In this document: positions 1-7,776 of the stretch, one piece after another
How positions within the stretch are numbered: the first letter of the stretch is position 1
Layout: every line of letters starts with the position of its first letter
Assembly (NCBI GenBank): GCA_944326695.1
Contig: CALVEZ010000038.1
Location: forward strand, 1-32,095
DNA: 32,095 nt
Source of the DNA: Candidatus Bilophila faecipullorum
GTDB taxonomy: Bacteria > Desulfobacterota > Desulfovibrionia > Desulfovibrionales > Desulfovibrionaceae
Direction of reading: 5' to 3'
Made by a program: the position numbers and the translations under genes
The notes under the pieces: generated by a model
Seen by the model: the letters and a program-made list of their open reading frames with translations, nothing else
What the model was told of the DNA's origin: nothing
Databases searched by the model: none

Positions 1-2
1 AT

Positions 3-98
3 CGGGGAGGGGAGAGGGAACCTTTCTGGAGAAAGGTTCCCTCTCCCCTCCCCGAACCCCTCCCCTCTCCCTCCCAAGACTTTTACCCTTATCGAATC
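3..98 (+). repeat. Dispersed hairpin-box repeat, copy A
   Basis: Bases 3-27 and 30-54 form a perfect 25-bp inverted repeat with only GG between them; the tip reads CTTTCT-GG-AGAAAG. A C-rich tract without G follows (55-77). Next comes the box AAGACTTTTACCCTTATC at 76 onward, ending GAATCC at 98. The first 77 bases of the window recur exactly at 32019-32095. The same architecture occurs at 432-531 (inverted), 26078-26170 and 26633-26716 (inverted). Function is unknown. A hairpin of this strength in RNA would stall or protect transcripts, but there is no U-tract. Confidence 0.85.
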
Positions 99-431
99 CC
101 TCCTCTCGGTTTGACCAGCTTCTTCATGCCACCTGTGAATGACGTAATAGTAGTAGGAGAAGGAGGAAGAAGAGGAGGCCCTCTTTATTCGGAGTATTTT
201 ACTTAAAAAATCAATATGTTGTTCTATTTTAGAGAGCATGAAAGCTTTTCTTCTTTTCCCTGCCCCATCCAAATGAAAAGCCTTCCTCCACCCCTTACAG
301 GATGAAAGAAGGCTCTTTGCACCATCTTCTTCCGGCGTCTCTTTTTCAACGCCTTTTCATCACCCTCCCCGCTCAGTCCTTGCCGCCACCCGTAACGCCG
401 GGCTCTCCTCCTGCGGGAATGCCGACAAGAA

Positions 432-531
432 GGATTCGATAAAGTCGAAAGTCTTGGGAGGGAGAGGGGGGAGGTTTGGAGGGGGAGGGGGAGGGGGAGC
501 CCTTCTTCAGAAGGGTTCCCCCTCCCCCTCC
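432..531 (-). repeat. Dispersed hairpin-box repeat, copy B (inverted)
   Basis: Read on the minus strand, this copy begins 9 bases after the gatB stop codon. Bases 484-506 pair with 509-531 over 23 bp with one G-U pair, and the loop is TC. A C-rich tract follows, then the box AAGACTTTCGACTTTATC ending GAATCC (455 back to 432). The box matches copy A at most positions, while the stem differs in sequence but keeps base pairing. Its position right after gatB suggests that it ends or protects the gatB transcript; this is inference. Confidence 0.8.
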
Positions 532-540
532 AATCTTTTC

Positions 541-1965
541 CTATTTCAAAAGCCGCCCCAAAGCCTCGTTGACCAGCGCCGGGTTGGCCTTGCCGCGCAT
601 CTTGCGCATGACCTGACCGACAAAGAAGCTGACGAGCTTGGTCTTGCCGCCCTTGTAGGCTTCGACCTCGGCGGGGTTTTCCGCCAGCACTTCCGCCACA
701 GCCGCGTCGATGGCCGAGGTGTCGGACACCTGCACCAGTCCCTTTTCGCGAACATAGGCTTCCGGCATCACACCTTCGGCATACAGATCACTGAAAATGT
801 CCTGAGCGATCTTGGCGCTGATGAGCCCGCCGTCCACGATTTTGGCCAACTCCGCCAGCGCCTCGGGCTTGAGGGCGGAGTCCTTGAGCGCCACGCCCGT
901 CTGGTTGATCTCGCGGAGCATGGGCCCGGTCATGTAGTTGGCGATCTTGCGCGGCTCGCTGTAGAGGGCCACCGCCGCCTCGAAGAAATCGGCCTGCGCG
1001 CGATCCGCCGTGATGATCTCGGCGTCCTGCTCGGGCAACTTCCATTCGTCCATGAAACGACGGCGGCGCGCGGCGGGCAGTTCGGGGAGGCTGGCCTTCC
1101 AGCTTTCAAGCTGCTCCTCGGAAATGTGCACGGGCACGAGGTCGGGATCGGGGAAATAGCGGTAATCGTGGGCCTCTTCCTTGTCACGCATGGACATGGT
1201 CACGCCCTTGACGCTGTCGAAAAGGCGGGTTTCCTGAATCACCTTGTCGCCGTCCTCAAGCACGTCCTGCTGGCGGGCCACCTCAAACTCGATGGCCTTC
1301 TGCACGTGGCGGAAGGAGTTCAGGTTTTTGAGCTCGGTGCGCGTGCCGAATTCCACCGTGCCTTTGGGACGGATAGACACGTTGGCGTCACAACGGAAGC
1401 TCCCCTCCTCCATGTTGCCGTCGGTGATGCCAAGGTAAACCACGATGGCGTGCAGGGCCTTGAGGTAGGCCACCGCCTCCTCCGCGCTGCGCATGTCCGG
1501 CTCGCTGACGATTTCGATGAGCGGCACGGCGGCGCGGTTCAGGTCCAGATAGCTGTGGTCGCCCTCATGGATGTTCTTGCCCGCGTCGGTTTCCATGTGA
1601 ATGCGCGTGATGCCGATACGCTTGGTTTCGCCTCCGACTTCGATGTCCAGATGCCCGTGTTCGCACAAAGGGCGCTCGAACTGCGAAATCTGGTAGTTGT
1701 AGGGCATGTCGGGGTAAAAGTAATTTTTGCGGGCGAAGACGGAATCGTTGTTGATGGCGCAGTTCAGGGCCAGCCCCGCGCGCGTGGCGTATTCCACGGC
1801 GGTCTGGTTCAGCACGGGCAGCACACCCGGCATCCCGGCGCAGACTTCGCAGACGTTGGTGTTGGGTTCCACCCCGAAGGTGGTGGGGCAGGAACAGAAC
1901 AGCTTGGATTTGGTGCAAAGGTGGACGTGCACCTCAAGGCCGATGACGGTTTCATAGGCGGACAT
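541..1965 (-). CDS. gatB: Asp-tRNA(Asn)/Glu-tRNA(Gln) amidotransferase subunit B
   Basis: GatB is the tRNA-binding kinase subunit of GatCAB, which amidates misacylated Glu-tRNA(Gln) and Asp-tRNA(Asn) in the cytoplasm. The 474-residue length is usual for the family. The N-terminus reads [13 protein letters not shown], followed by the cysteine set C24, C26, C39, C42 around [14 protein letters not shown]. Further family blocks are [31 protein letters not shown] and [11 protein letters not shown]. The C-terminal part has the helical tRNA-binding character of the family. The start is placed at 1965 because GGAG lies 7 bases upstream and homology begins there; an upstream in-frame ATG at 2010 would add 15 unsupported residues. 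gatA and gatC are not in the window, so the subunits are encoded apart. Confidence 0.97.
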   Translation of the reverse strand: MSAYETVIGLEVHVHLCTKSKLFCSCPTTFGVEPNTNVCEVCAGMPGVLPVLNQTAVEYATRAGLALNCAINNDSVFARKNYFYPDMPYNYQISQFERPLCEHGHLDIEVGGETKRIGITRIHMETDAGKNIHEGDHSYLDLNRAAVPLIEIVSEPDMRSAEEAVAYLKALHAIVVYLGITDGNMEEGSFRCDANVSIRPKGTVEFGTRTELKNLNSFRHVQKAIEFEVARQQDVLEDGDKVIQETRLFDSVKGVTMSMRDKEEAHDYRYFPDPDLVPVHISEEQLESWKASLPELPAARRRRFMDEWKLPEQDAEIITADRAQADFFEAAVALYSEPRKIANYMTGPMLREINQTGVALKDSALKPEALAELAKIVDGGLISAKIAQDIFSDLYAEGVMPEAYVREKGLVQVSDTSAIDAAVAEVLAENPAEVEAYKGGKTKLVSFFVGQVMRKMRGKANPALVNEALGRLLK

Positions 1966-2111
1966 AGGGAAACTCCGAAAGGCCGATTGGAATGTTACAT
2001 AAGGGAACATTCTTGGCGTTCACAAAAAGGATGTCCTTTTCCCAGCGGCTGGGCCGGGAAGAAGGACGCGGTTAAAAAAAGGGAACCTGTTGGAAAAACG
2101 TCCTTTCCCTT

Positions 2112-2744
2112 TTAATTGCCGTACAGTTCGGGATTGAGCGAGGGGTCGTTGTACATCTTGAACTGGAAATAGAGCTTCGGGGTCTTGGACCCGTCGAGGA
2201 ATTCCGAGATCAGATGCCTGACCGCCGCGATGAGATCGGCGCGCTGCTCCTTGAGCACGTCAAGCTTTTTGGCGCAGGAGGCGATGTGCTCGGGCGTCAC
2301 GTCGGTGCGGGCAAGCTGCTCGTCCATGTGCCAGATTTTGAGGCTCAGGATGGAGAGGCGGTCAATGGCCATACCCAGCGATTCCGTATTGGTATGGGGC
2401 GCGGGCGAGGCCGGAAGCAGCGGGCGCAGCAGGGCCACAAGGCAGGCGTCCACACGTTCCATGCGGTCGTTGCGCTCCTGATTGAGCTTGTCGATGCGGT
2501 ACTTGCAATCGGCGATGACGTCCGGGGTCACGTCGCGGCGGCGGGCCACATCTTCGACGTGCCAGAGCCGGAAATTGCGCAGGTGCTGGGCGCGCACGAG
2601 CGCTAGAAGCGTTTCGGGCGAGGCCGGGGCGTCAGGGGCGACGTCCGGGGCCTGCGGCTCCTCGCCATGCCACAGGGCCGTGGCCTCGTTCTGGGCGTCA
2701 AAACAGGCATCAAGCAGGGAAAAAAGAGGCGTGGGGGTGGTCAT
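2112..2744 (-). CDS. DUF4254 family protein
   Basis: A soluble 210-residue protein of unknown function, assigned to DUF4254 by overall resemblance and its C-terminal motif KLYFQFKMYNDPSLNPE. It contains a visible internal duplication. Residues 60-104 (LWHVEDVARRRDVTPDVIADC onward) and 138-182 (IWHMDEQLARTDVTPEHIASC onward) align without gaps and share WH, DVTP, IA-C, D-L and R-D positions. Each copy looks like a helical hairpin. A proline/alanine-rich linker lies at about 29-42. The ATG overlaps the upstream gene's stop in an ATGA, with AGGA just upstream, so translation is probably coupled. In my recollection DUF4254 genes often occur near LPS glycosyltransferases. Here gmhA is close by, so an envelope role is possible but unproven. 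Confidence 0.7.
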   Translation of the reverse strand: MTTPTPLFSLLDACFDAQNEATALWHGEEPQAPDVAPDAPASPETLLALVRAQHLRNFRLWHVEDVARRRDVTPDVIADCKYRIDKLNQERNDRMERVDACLVALLRPLLPASPAPHTNTESLGMAIDRLSILSLKIWHMDEQLARTDVTPEHIASCAKKLDVLKEQRADLIAAVRHLISEFLDGSKTPKLYFQFKMYNDPSLNPELYGN

Positions 2745-4528
2745 ATGAAGTCCTGGTTGGCGTTGGTGATGGTGGCGTCGAAATACTTTCCGACGCCGTA
2801 GTCGCCGCGCCGGAAAAACTTTTCCGGCCCCGGCCCGACGATCTGCAATTCCGGGTGTGTGCGCTGCATGTCGAGCGCGATGCGCATTTCCTTGGTACAG
2901 CCGGTAGAAAAGGTGGCGTCCTTCCCCGACCAGATCGGCGGCACCTTGCGGCCCATGAGGGCGAAACTCCGTTCGATGTCGTCCATGCTCTGGAAGCGCC
3001 AGATGTTGATGAGGCCGCTGCGCTGCACCTGCTCCCACATGAACATGAGATCGTCGCCATCCATGCCCGGCTCGAAATATTCCGCCGGGTTGATGATGAA
3101 AATGCCGTCCAGCCGCTCGCGCAGCGCCCGCACGAAGGTTTCCGCCACCTTGATCGCCGTGGCGGTCTGCCCGGGGATGCTGCCGATGATGCAGCTGTAG
3201 AACATGACCGCCTTGCCGCTGTTCTTGGCGGCGCGCATGCTCTTGATGATCGTGCGGGCCTTGGCCGTCAGCGCGTATTCGCTGAACTTGCGCACCCCGG
3301 GCGCGTGGGGCTTGAGCTGCATCCGGGCCTCGCCGCCCTCTTCCCAGAAACAAAAGATGTCGCGGGTGAAGAGATGGCTCGTGCCGAGCAGCACGTCCCG
3401 GTTGCCCCGGCCCCGGGCGAGCACGGCGTCGCTTTCCTTCCACGCCCGGGCGAAGGTCACGGAAGTGCGGTAGAGATTGAGGCGTTCGCCCGTGCCGTCG
3501 GAAATGATCAACAGGCGATACTCGCGCAGCCGCCGCAAAAGCTCGTTCTTGGAGGTGGCCGGAACCTTGAGTATATGCGATTCTGGCAGGTTGTCCACCA
3601 GCAGGGGATCGCGCTCCATGTCCCCGATGGTCGGCGCGTAGTAGATCGGGGCCTCCTTGAGGGCGAGGATAACCCTGTGGCCGAGCCGTAACAACGTCTC
3701 GATGATGCGCAGATCAAGCACAAGGCCGCCTTCCACGGCGCAGACGTAGAGGAAGGTGCGCGGGTTGTCCGGGTCTCCGAGCAGTTCGCGCACCTGCGGG
3801 GTAAAGGCTTCCGATCCGGCGAAGATGTCCGGCAGGGCGCAGAGTCCCTTCTCCCCGGCGGCGCAGGCGTGGATGAGCCGGGTGATGGTACTGTGCGAGC
3901 GCCCGGCCAGATGAAGGAGCCGGGTCAGCTCCGCAAGGTCCAGCGCGCGGCGCAGGCTGGCGATGTCCCCCTTGCCGCACAAGCCCTCAGGCAGGCGTCC
4001 GAGCGCCTCCTGAAAGGCCTGAGAACCCAAAAATTCCGCAAGCCCCTCGTTGAAGAAAAAGCGTTCCTCCAGCCACGGATCAGGGGTGTCGAAATGGCTC
4101 GTCAGCGTGGTCACGAGCCGTTTGACGAGCCGGGAAGGAAGGATGTTGCCGAGCGCAAGGCAGCCCCGGAAGCGGTGGCGGCAGTAGTTGATCATGTTCC
4201 GCCGCTTCTCGCGGTCCTTTTCGCGGCGCACCACCCGGATGATCGAGCGCCATGCCTCCGCATACTGGCTGCGCACGCGGGGCGGGAACGTGCGGAGGTG
4301 GTAGGATGCCACCAGTTCCCGGAAGGTGAGGTCCGAAGCGGGAACATAGACCTGCCGCTCGTCCAGCGCGACCATGAAGCGCAACTGTTCCGGGCTGGCC
4401 ACGCCCGTGGGGTTGATGCTGTGCTCGATGTTGTTTTCCGCGCAGAAGCTGTAGAACCACGCGTCAAAGGCGGGATGGTCGCCGAGCCGCAGATCGCTGA
4501 CCCGTTCGATGGGAGGCAGCCTGTTCAT
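2741..4528 (-). CDS. DUF89/ARMT1-like protein with extra C-terminal domain
   Basis: A 595-residue cytoplasmic protein without signal peptide or membrane segment. Residues 150-400 resemble the DUF89/ARMT1 damage-control phosphatase fold: DPWLEERFFFNEGLAEF (150-166), then FLYVCAVEGGLVLDL (259-273), LRLGHRVILALKEAP, ISDGTGE and ARGRGN. In active DUF89 enzymes the second block carries a metal-binding Asp-Asn followed by a G-E pair. Here those positions read AVEGG, so metal-dependent phosphatase activity is doubtful. Residues 400-595 form a further domain I do not recognise, with FIINPAEYFEPGMDGDD and a cysteine at 544. The start at 4528 overlaps the nadK stop in ATGA; a longer frame to 4663 runs inside nadK. 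Assignment is moderate and function unknown. Confidence 0.6.
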   Translation of the reverse strand: MNRLPPIERVSDLRLGDHPAFDAWFYSFCAENNIEHSINPTGVASPEQLRFMVALDERQVYVPASDLTFRELVASYHLRTFPPRVRSQYAEAWRSIIRVVRREKDREKRRNMINYCRHRFRGCLALGNILPSRLVKRLVTTLTSHFDTPDPWLEERFFFNEGLAEFLGSQAFQEALGRLPEGLCGKGDIASLRRALDLAELTRLLHLAGRSHSTITRLIHACAAGEKGLCALPDIFAGSEAFTPQVRELLGDPDNPRTFLYVCAVEGGLVLDLRIIETLLRLGHRVILALKEAPIYYAPTIGDMERDPLLVDNLPESHILKVPATSKNELLRRLREYRLLIISDGTGERLNLYRTSVTFARAWKESDAVLARGRGNRDVLLGTSHLFTRDIFCFWEEGGEARMQLKPHAPGVRKFSEYALTAKARTIIKSMRAAKNSGKAVMFYSCIIGSIPGQTATAIKVAETFVRALRERLDGIFIINPAEYFEPGMDGDDLMFMWEQVQRSGLINIWRFQSMDDIERSFALMGRKVPPIWSGKDATFSTGCTKEMRIALDMQRTHPELQIVGPGPEKFFRRGDYGVGKYFDATITNANQDFI

Positions 4529-5391
4529 GGCCGCTCCGCGCAGGCTTCGTCCGTCTGAATGAAACCGCGTTCGCGCAGCCGCCGGTAATAGGCCCCGGAG
4601 GTATCGGAAAGCACGCGCAGGCCCGGCCCCTCGCTGCTCACGCGCACCTCGTCCCCGCCGCAAAGCGGCATCCCCTCCTGCCCGTCCACGGTCAGAAAGG
4701 CGTCCTGCGCCCCCTGCCCCACGGTGAGGAGGATGCGGCAGTCGCTGGGCAGGACGATGGGCGGAAAGCTCTTGAAGAAGGGAGAGATGGGGGTCAGCGT
4801 CAGTGCCCGGACGCCCGGATGCACGAGGGGGCCGTGCGCGGAAAGGGCATAGGCCGAGGAGCCAAGGGGCGTGGAGACGATCACGCCGTCGGCGCGCACC
4901 AGCCCCATGTCCTCGCCGTCCACGGCGACGTGCACGGGCAGGACCCGGGCGAGCGCGCCCCGGCCCGCCACCACGTCGTTGGCGGCATGGCCGCTGGCCA
5001 CGCTCCGGCCTTCGCGCCGCACGTCCCAGTTCAATACAAGGCAGGTGCGCTCGATCATCCGTCCCGCGAGGAGGCGTTCAAGGGCGGGCTGCCAGCGGGC
5101 GGCGGGAAGCTCGGTCAGAAAGCCGACCTGTCCGAAATTGATGCCCAGAAGGGGGACGTTGACGAGGGCGAGCTTGCGGCCCACGCCCACAAAGGTACCG
5201 TCGCCGCCGAGGACGAGCACGGTATCCACGCCGCGGGCCCCGGCCGCGAGTTCCTCGGGGGGACAGGCGGCGGAAAGGGTGGAGGCCGCCACGCCGCGCG
5301 CTTCAAGCCAGCGGCTCACGGCAAGGGCCGTGGATTCGGCGTCGGCGTGTCCGGCCTTGGTGACGAGAAGGATGGAAGTGACGGACTGCAT
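4525..5391 (-). CDS. nadK: NAD kinase
   Basis: NadK phosphorylates NAD to NADP with ATP or polyphosphate in the cytoplasm. The 288-residue protein has the diagnostic GGDGT at 62-66 (catalytic Asp64), AANDVV at 136-141 in the NE/D motif position, and TPLGSSAYALSAHGP at 174-188, the glycine/serine-rich NAD-binding segment. It is the first gene of a minus-strand operon. Its TGA overlaps the next ATG by four bases, which ties a cofactor enzyme to two proteins of unknown function. The Shine-Dalgarno is weak (GAAAGCGG). It is overlapped by a 7-bp stem (5393-5399 with 5407-5413) directly before the start codon, which could lower translation. A start slightly downstream cannot be excluded. Confidence 0.95.
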   Translation of the reverse strand: MQSVTSILLVTKAGHADAESTALAVSRWLEARGVAASTLSAACPPEELAAGARGVDTVLVLGGDGTFVGVGRKLALVNVPLLGINFGQVGFLTELPAARWQPALERLLAGRMIERTCLVLNWDVRREGRSVASGHAANDVVAGRGALARVLPVHVAVDGEDMGLVRADGVIVSTPLGSSAYALSAHGPLVHPGVRALTLTPISPFFKSFPPIVLPSDCRILLTVGQGAQDAFLTVDGQEGMPLCGGDEVRVSSEGPGLRVLSDTSGAYYRRLRERGFIQTDEACAERP

Positions 5392-5501
5392 CCGCTTTCA
5401 CTAGTAGAAAGCGTGCCTTTCTTCAATAGCAAACTTGCCGTCTTCCGTGCCGTTCCACTGATTCCGGCGGTTTGTGAACGGGGCGGCGGCACGGGACGGT
5501 G

Positions 5502-5530
5502 TTGTCAGGCGGGGCGCTTTCGCTTATATT
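5502..5530 (+). promoter_or_regulatory. Predicted sigma-70 promoter for gmhA
   Basis: TTGTCA at 5502-5507 and TATATT at 5525-5530 are separated by exactly 17 bases, a good match to the housekeeping consensus. Initiation would fall near 5537 and give a leader of about 78 bases before gmhA. It lies in the 223-bp spacer between divergent nadK and gmhA. Confidence 0.5.
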
Positions 5531-5614
5531 TCCGGGATTGCCGCGCCCGGCTTGCCGAATGGGAATCAGGGATTATCTCTGCATGGCGGCCAGCGCGGAA
5601 GGAGCACTACCCTC

Positions 5615-6223
5615 ATGGACAAGGCCTTGCAGATGATTTCCCGGCACGCGGAGGACGGCGCGAAAGCGCGCCGCGATTTTTTTGCCGTCCACGGCGGCAG
5701 GGTCGCCGAGGCGGCCCGGCGCATGGCCGTGTGCATCGCGCGCGGGGGGAAACTCCTGCTGGCGGGCAACGGCGGCAGCGCGGCGGACGCCCAGCACTGG
5801 GCCGCCGAGTTCGTCAACCGCTTCCTGATGGACCGCCCGCCGCTTCCGGCCGTGGCGTTGACCACGGATTCGTCCATCCTGACTTCCATCGGGAACGATT
5901 TCGGCTACGATCTCGTCTTCGCCAAGCAGGTGCAGGCCCTCGGCCGCGCCGGGGACGTGCTGGTGGGCATTTCCACGTCCGGGAACAGCGGCAACGTCAT
6001 CGGCGCTTTGCAGGCCGCCCGCAAGCAGGGCCTGTTCACCGTCGGCCTCACCGGGGACGGCGGGGGACGCATGGCGCCCCTCTGCGACATCCTGCTCCCG
6101 GTAGGGCACCCGTCCACGCCCATCGTGCAGGAAACGCACGCCGCCATCGGGCACATGCTCTGCGCCCTGACCGATTACTACCTTTTTGAAAACGTCTCGG
6201 CCATCAAGCCGATGCTGGAATAG
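5615..6223 (+). CDS. gmhA: Sedoheptulose-7-phosphate isomerase (phosphoheptose isomerase)
   Basis: GmhA converts sedoheptulose 7-phosphate to D-glycero-D-manno-heptose 7-phosphate, the first step toward the ADP-heptose of the LPS inner core. The 202-residue SIS-domain protein has [17 protein letters not shown] at 50-66 and [10 protein letters not shown] at 120-129. The zinc ligands known from E. coli GmhA (His61, Glu65, Gln172, His180) occur at exactly these residue numbers. This supports both the assignment and the ATG at 5615. GGAAGGAG lies 10 bases upstream. A longer open frame to 5474 would begin upstream of the predicted promoter and is rejected. DiaA is a related SIS alternative, but the conserved zinc set favours GmhA. 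Confidence 0.93.
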   Translation: MDKALQMISRHAEDGAKARRDFFAVHGGRVAEAARRMAVCIARGGKLLLAGNGGSAADAQHWAAEFVNRFLMDRPPLPAVALTTDSSILTSIGNDFGYDLVFAKQVQALGRAGDVLVGISTSGNSGNVIGALQAARKQGLFTVGLTGDGGGRMAPLCDILLPVGHPSTPIVQETHAAIGHMLCALTDYYLFENVSAIKPMLE

Positions 6224-6329
6224 CGGGCCTCCCGCGCCGCCGGGCACCCGGCCCTGGCCGGAGCAGCCCGCTTTACGAACCCTCCCGCCTGAAAGGGAAC
6301 GCCTTTCCGGGAAGCAAGGAGAACACGTC

Positions 6330-6566
6330 ATGCCCATGTTTGAATATCGCTGCACCCGCTGCGGCCACGAATTCGAGGAACTGGTTTTCGGGGATAAGAC
6401 CCCCGTGTGCCCGGCCTGCCACGCCGAAGCCACGGAAAAGCTCATCTCCAAGCCCTGCCGCCATTGCGAAGGCTCGGGGATGGGGGATTTCGCCCCGTCC
6501 GCCGCGCCCGCGTCCGGCGGGGGCTGCGCGGGCTGCTCCGGCGGCAACTGCGCAAGCTGCCATTAG
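6330..6566 (+). CDS. FmdB-type zinc ribbon protein
   Basis: A 78-residue protein beginning MPMFEYRCTRCGHEFEEL, the typical FmdB/CxxC_CXXC_SSSS start. One zinc knuckle uses C8, C11, C27 and C30. A further pair, KPCRHC, is followed by a low-complexity Ala/Pro/Ser segment and a Gly/Cys-rich tail (CAGCSGGNCASCH). The family was named for a putative regulator of formamidase; for most members, including this one, the function is unknown. AAGGAGA is 7 bases upstream of the ATG. It lies 106 bases after gmhA and 167 before hemC on the same strand, so co-transcription with gmhA is likely. Confidence 0.85.
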   Translation: MPMFEYRCTRCGHEFEELVFGDKTPVCPACHAEATEKLISKPCRHCEGSGMGDFAPSAAPASGGGCAGCSGGNCASCH

Positions 6567-6733
6567 CCCGGGCGGACGCGCGGGACAGGAGGCCGAGCGC
6601 TGCGCCCTGCTCCGTCCCCCATGCCGCGCCTTTGGCAAGGTGACCACACGTCAACGATGAACCCCACCCCGCGCGACGCGCGGGAATGCTGCGGGGCTCC
6701 CTTCGATTCAGATTGACCAGCGCAAGGATTGTT

Positions 6734-7660
6734 ATGGAAAAACTCGTTATCGCCACCCGCGGCAGCCGTCTGGCGCTGTGGCAGGCGAACCATGTGAAGG
6801 ACAGCCTCGAAGCCGCGCATCCCGGCCTTGCGGTGGAGTTGAACGTCATCAAGACCCGCGGCGACATCATCCTTGACGTGCCGCTGGCCAAGGTCGGGGG
6901 CAAGGGCCTTTTCGTCAAGGAAATCGAGGAGGCGCTCCTCAGCGGCGCGGCCGACATCGCCGTGCACAGCATGAAGGACGTGCCCATGCAGCTCCCCGAG
7001 GGCCTGACGCTCGGCATCGTGCCCGAGCGCGAGGACCCCACGGACCTCTTCCTTTCGGTGGACTACGATTCTCTGGAAGCCCTGCCCGCCGGGGCGGTCG
7101 TGGGCACGAGCAGCCTCCGCCGTCAGGCGCAGGTGCTGGCGCTGCGGCCCGATGTGGAGGTCGTCTCCCTGCGCGGCAACGTGGATACGCGCCTGCGCAA
7201 GCTGACCGAAGGGCATTTCGCCGCCATCATCATGGCTACAGCAGGCATGAAACGCCTCGGCCTGTCCGTGCCCAAAGAGCGGCCCCTTGCGCCGCCCGCC
7301 TTCATCCCCGCCGTGGGACAGGGCGCGCTCGGCATCGAGTTCCGGGAGGATCGTACGGACCTTGCCGAGCTGCTGGCCTTCATGGAGCATCGGCCCACCC
7401 GTATTTGCGTCGAAGCCGAACGCGGCCTTCTGGCCGGGCTGGACGGCGGCTGTCAGGTGCCCATCGCCGGGCACGCCGAAATGATTGACGACGGGCATTT
7501 TGAACTTGAGGGACTGGTCGGGGAAGTCGACGGCTCGGCCATCATCCGGCGGCGGATCACCGGGCGCGCTGAAGAGGCCCGCGCCGTGGGCCTTGAGCTT
7601 GCGCGCACCCTTGCGGAAGCGGGCGGCGCGGCCATCCTCGCCAAAGTCTACGCCCACTAG
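6734..7660 (+). CDS. hemC: Porphobilinogen deaminase (hydroxymethylbilane synthase)
   Basis: HemC polymerises four porphobilinogens into hydroxymethylbilane in tetrapyrrole synthesis, feeding heme, siroheme and cobamides. The 308-residue sequence has [11 protein letters not shown] at 7-17, [16 protein letters not shown], the catalytic HSMKDVP block (Asp82), SSLRRQAQ and RGNVDTRL in the substrate-binding region. Cys240 in [10 protein letters not shown] is the expected attachment site for the dipyrromethane cofactor. AAGGA lies 5-6 bases before the ATG at 6734. An in-frame start at 6686 would add 16 residues that do not look like the family. No other hem gene is in the window. In sulfate reducers, siroheme for sulfite reductase makes this pathway central. 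Confidence 0.96.
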   Translation: MEKLVIATRGSRLALWQANHVKDSLEAAHPGLAVELNVIKTRGDIILDVPLAKVGGKGLFVKEIEEALLSGAADIAVHSMKDVPMQLPEGLTLGIVPEREDPTDLFLSVDYDSLEALPAGAVVGTSSLRRQAQVLALRPDVEVVSLRGNVDTRLRKLTEGHFAAIIMATAGMKRLGLSVPKERPLAPPAFIPAVGQGALGIEFREDRTDLAELLAFMEHRPTRICVEAERGLLAGLDGGCQVPIAGHAEMIDDGHFELEGLVGEVDGSAIIRRRITGRAEEARAVGLELARTLAEAGGAAILAKVYAH

Positions 7661-7776
7661 GGACGCCCACACAGCCTTTCCCACGGCTCCGTTTCCCGGG
7701 CTTTTCCGGGGAACGGGGCTCTGCGTCCGCGCCGCTTCCCTCCCTTTCCCGTACTTCACTTTTACGCAGGAAAACC

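Larger units (their letters stand above)
1..540. other. Non-coding island between two inverted hairpin repeats
   Basis: No convincing gene lies in this stretch. A long forward reading frame that starts inside it and runs through gatB is a GC-driven shadow. The island is framed by repeat copy A on the left and inverted copy B on the right, with their conserved boxes facing inward. The core at about 90-430 looks unlike the rest of the window: a purine-rich run near 150-178, then an AT-rich patch at about 183-235. A weak stem pairs 279-285 with 308-314 and is followed by CTCTTT. Whatever gene lies to the left is outside the window. Confidence 0.7.

Noticed and set aside
1..540. CRISPR array or integron attC array from the repeated hairpins
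   Set aside because: Copies are few, far apart and in both orientations, with no regular spacers and no cas or integrase genes.
454..2115. 553-codon plus-strand frame over gatB
   Set aside because: It begins with poly-glycine from the repeat hairpin and runs antisense to gatB.
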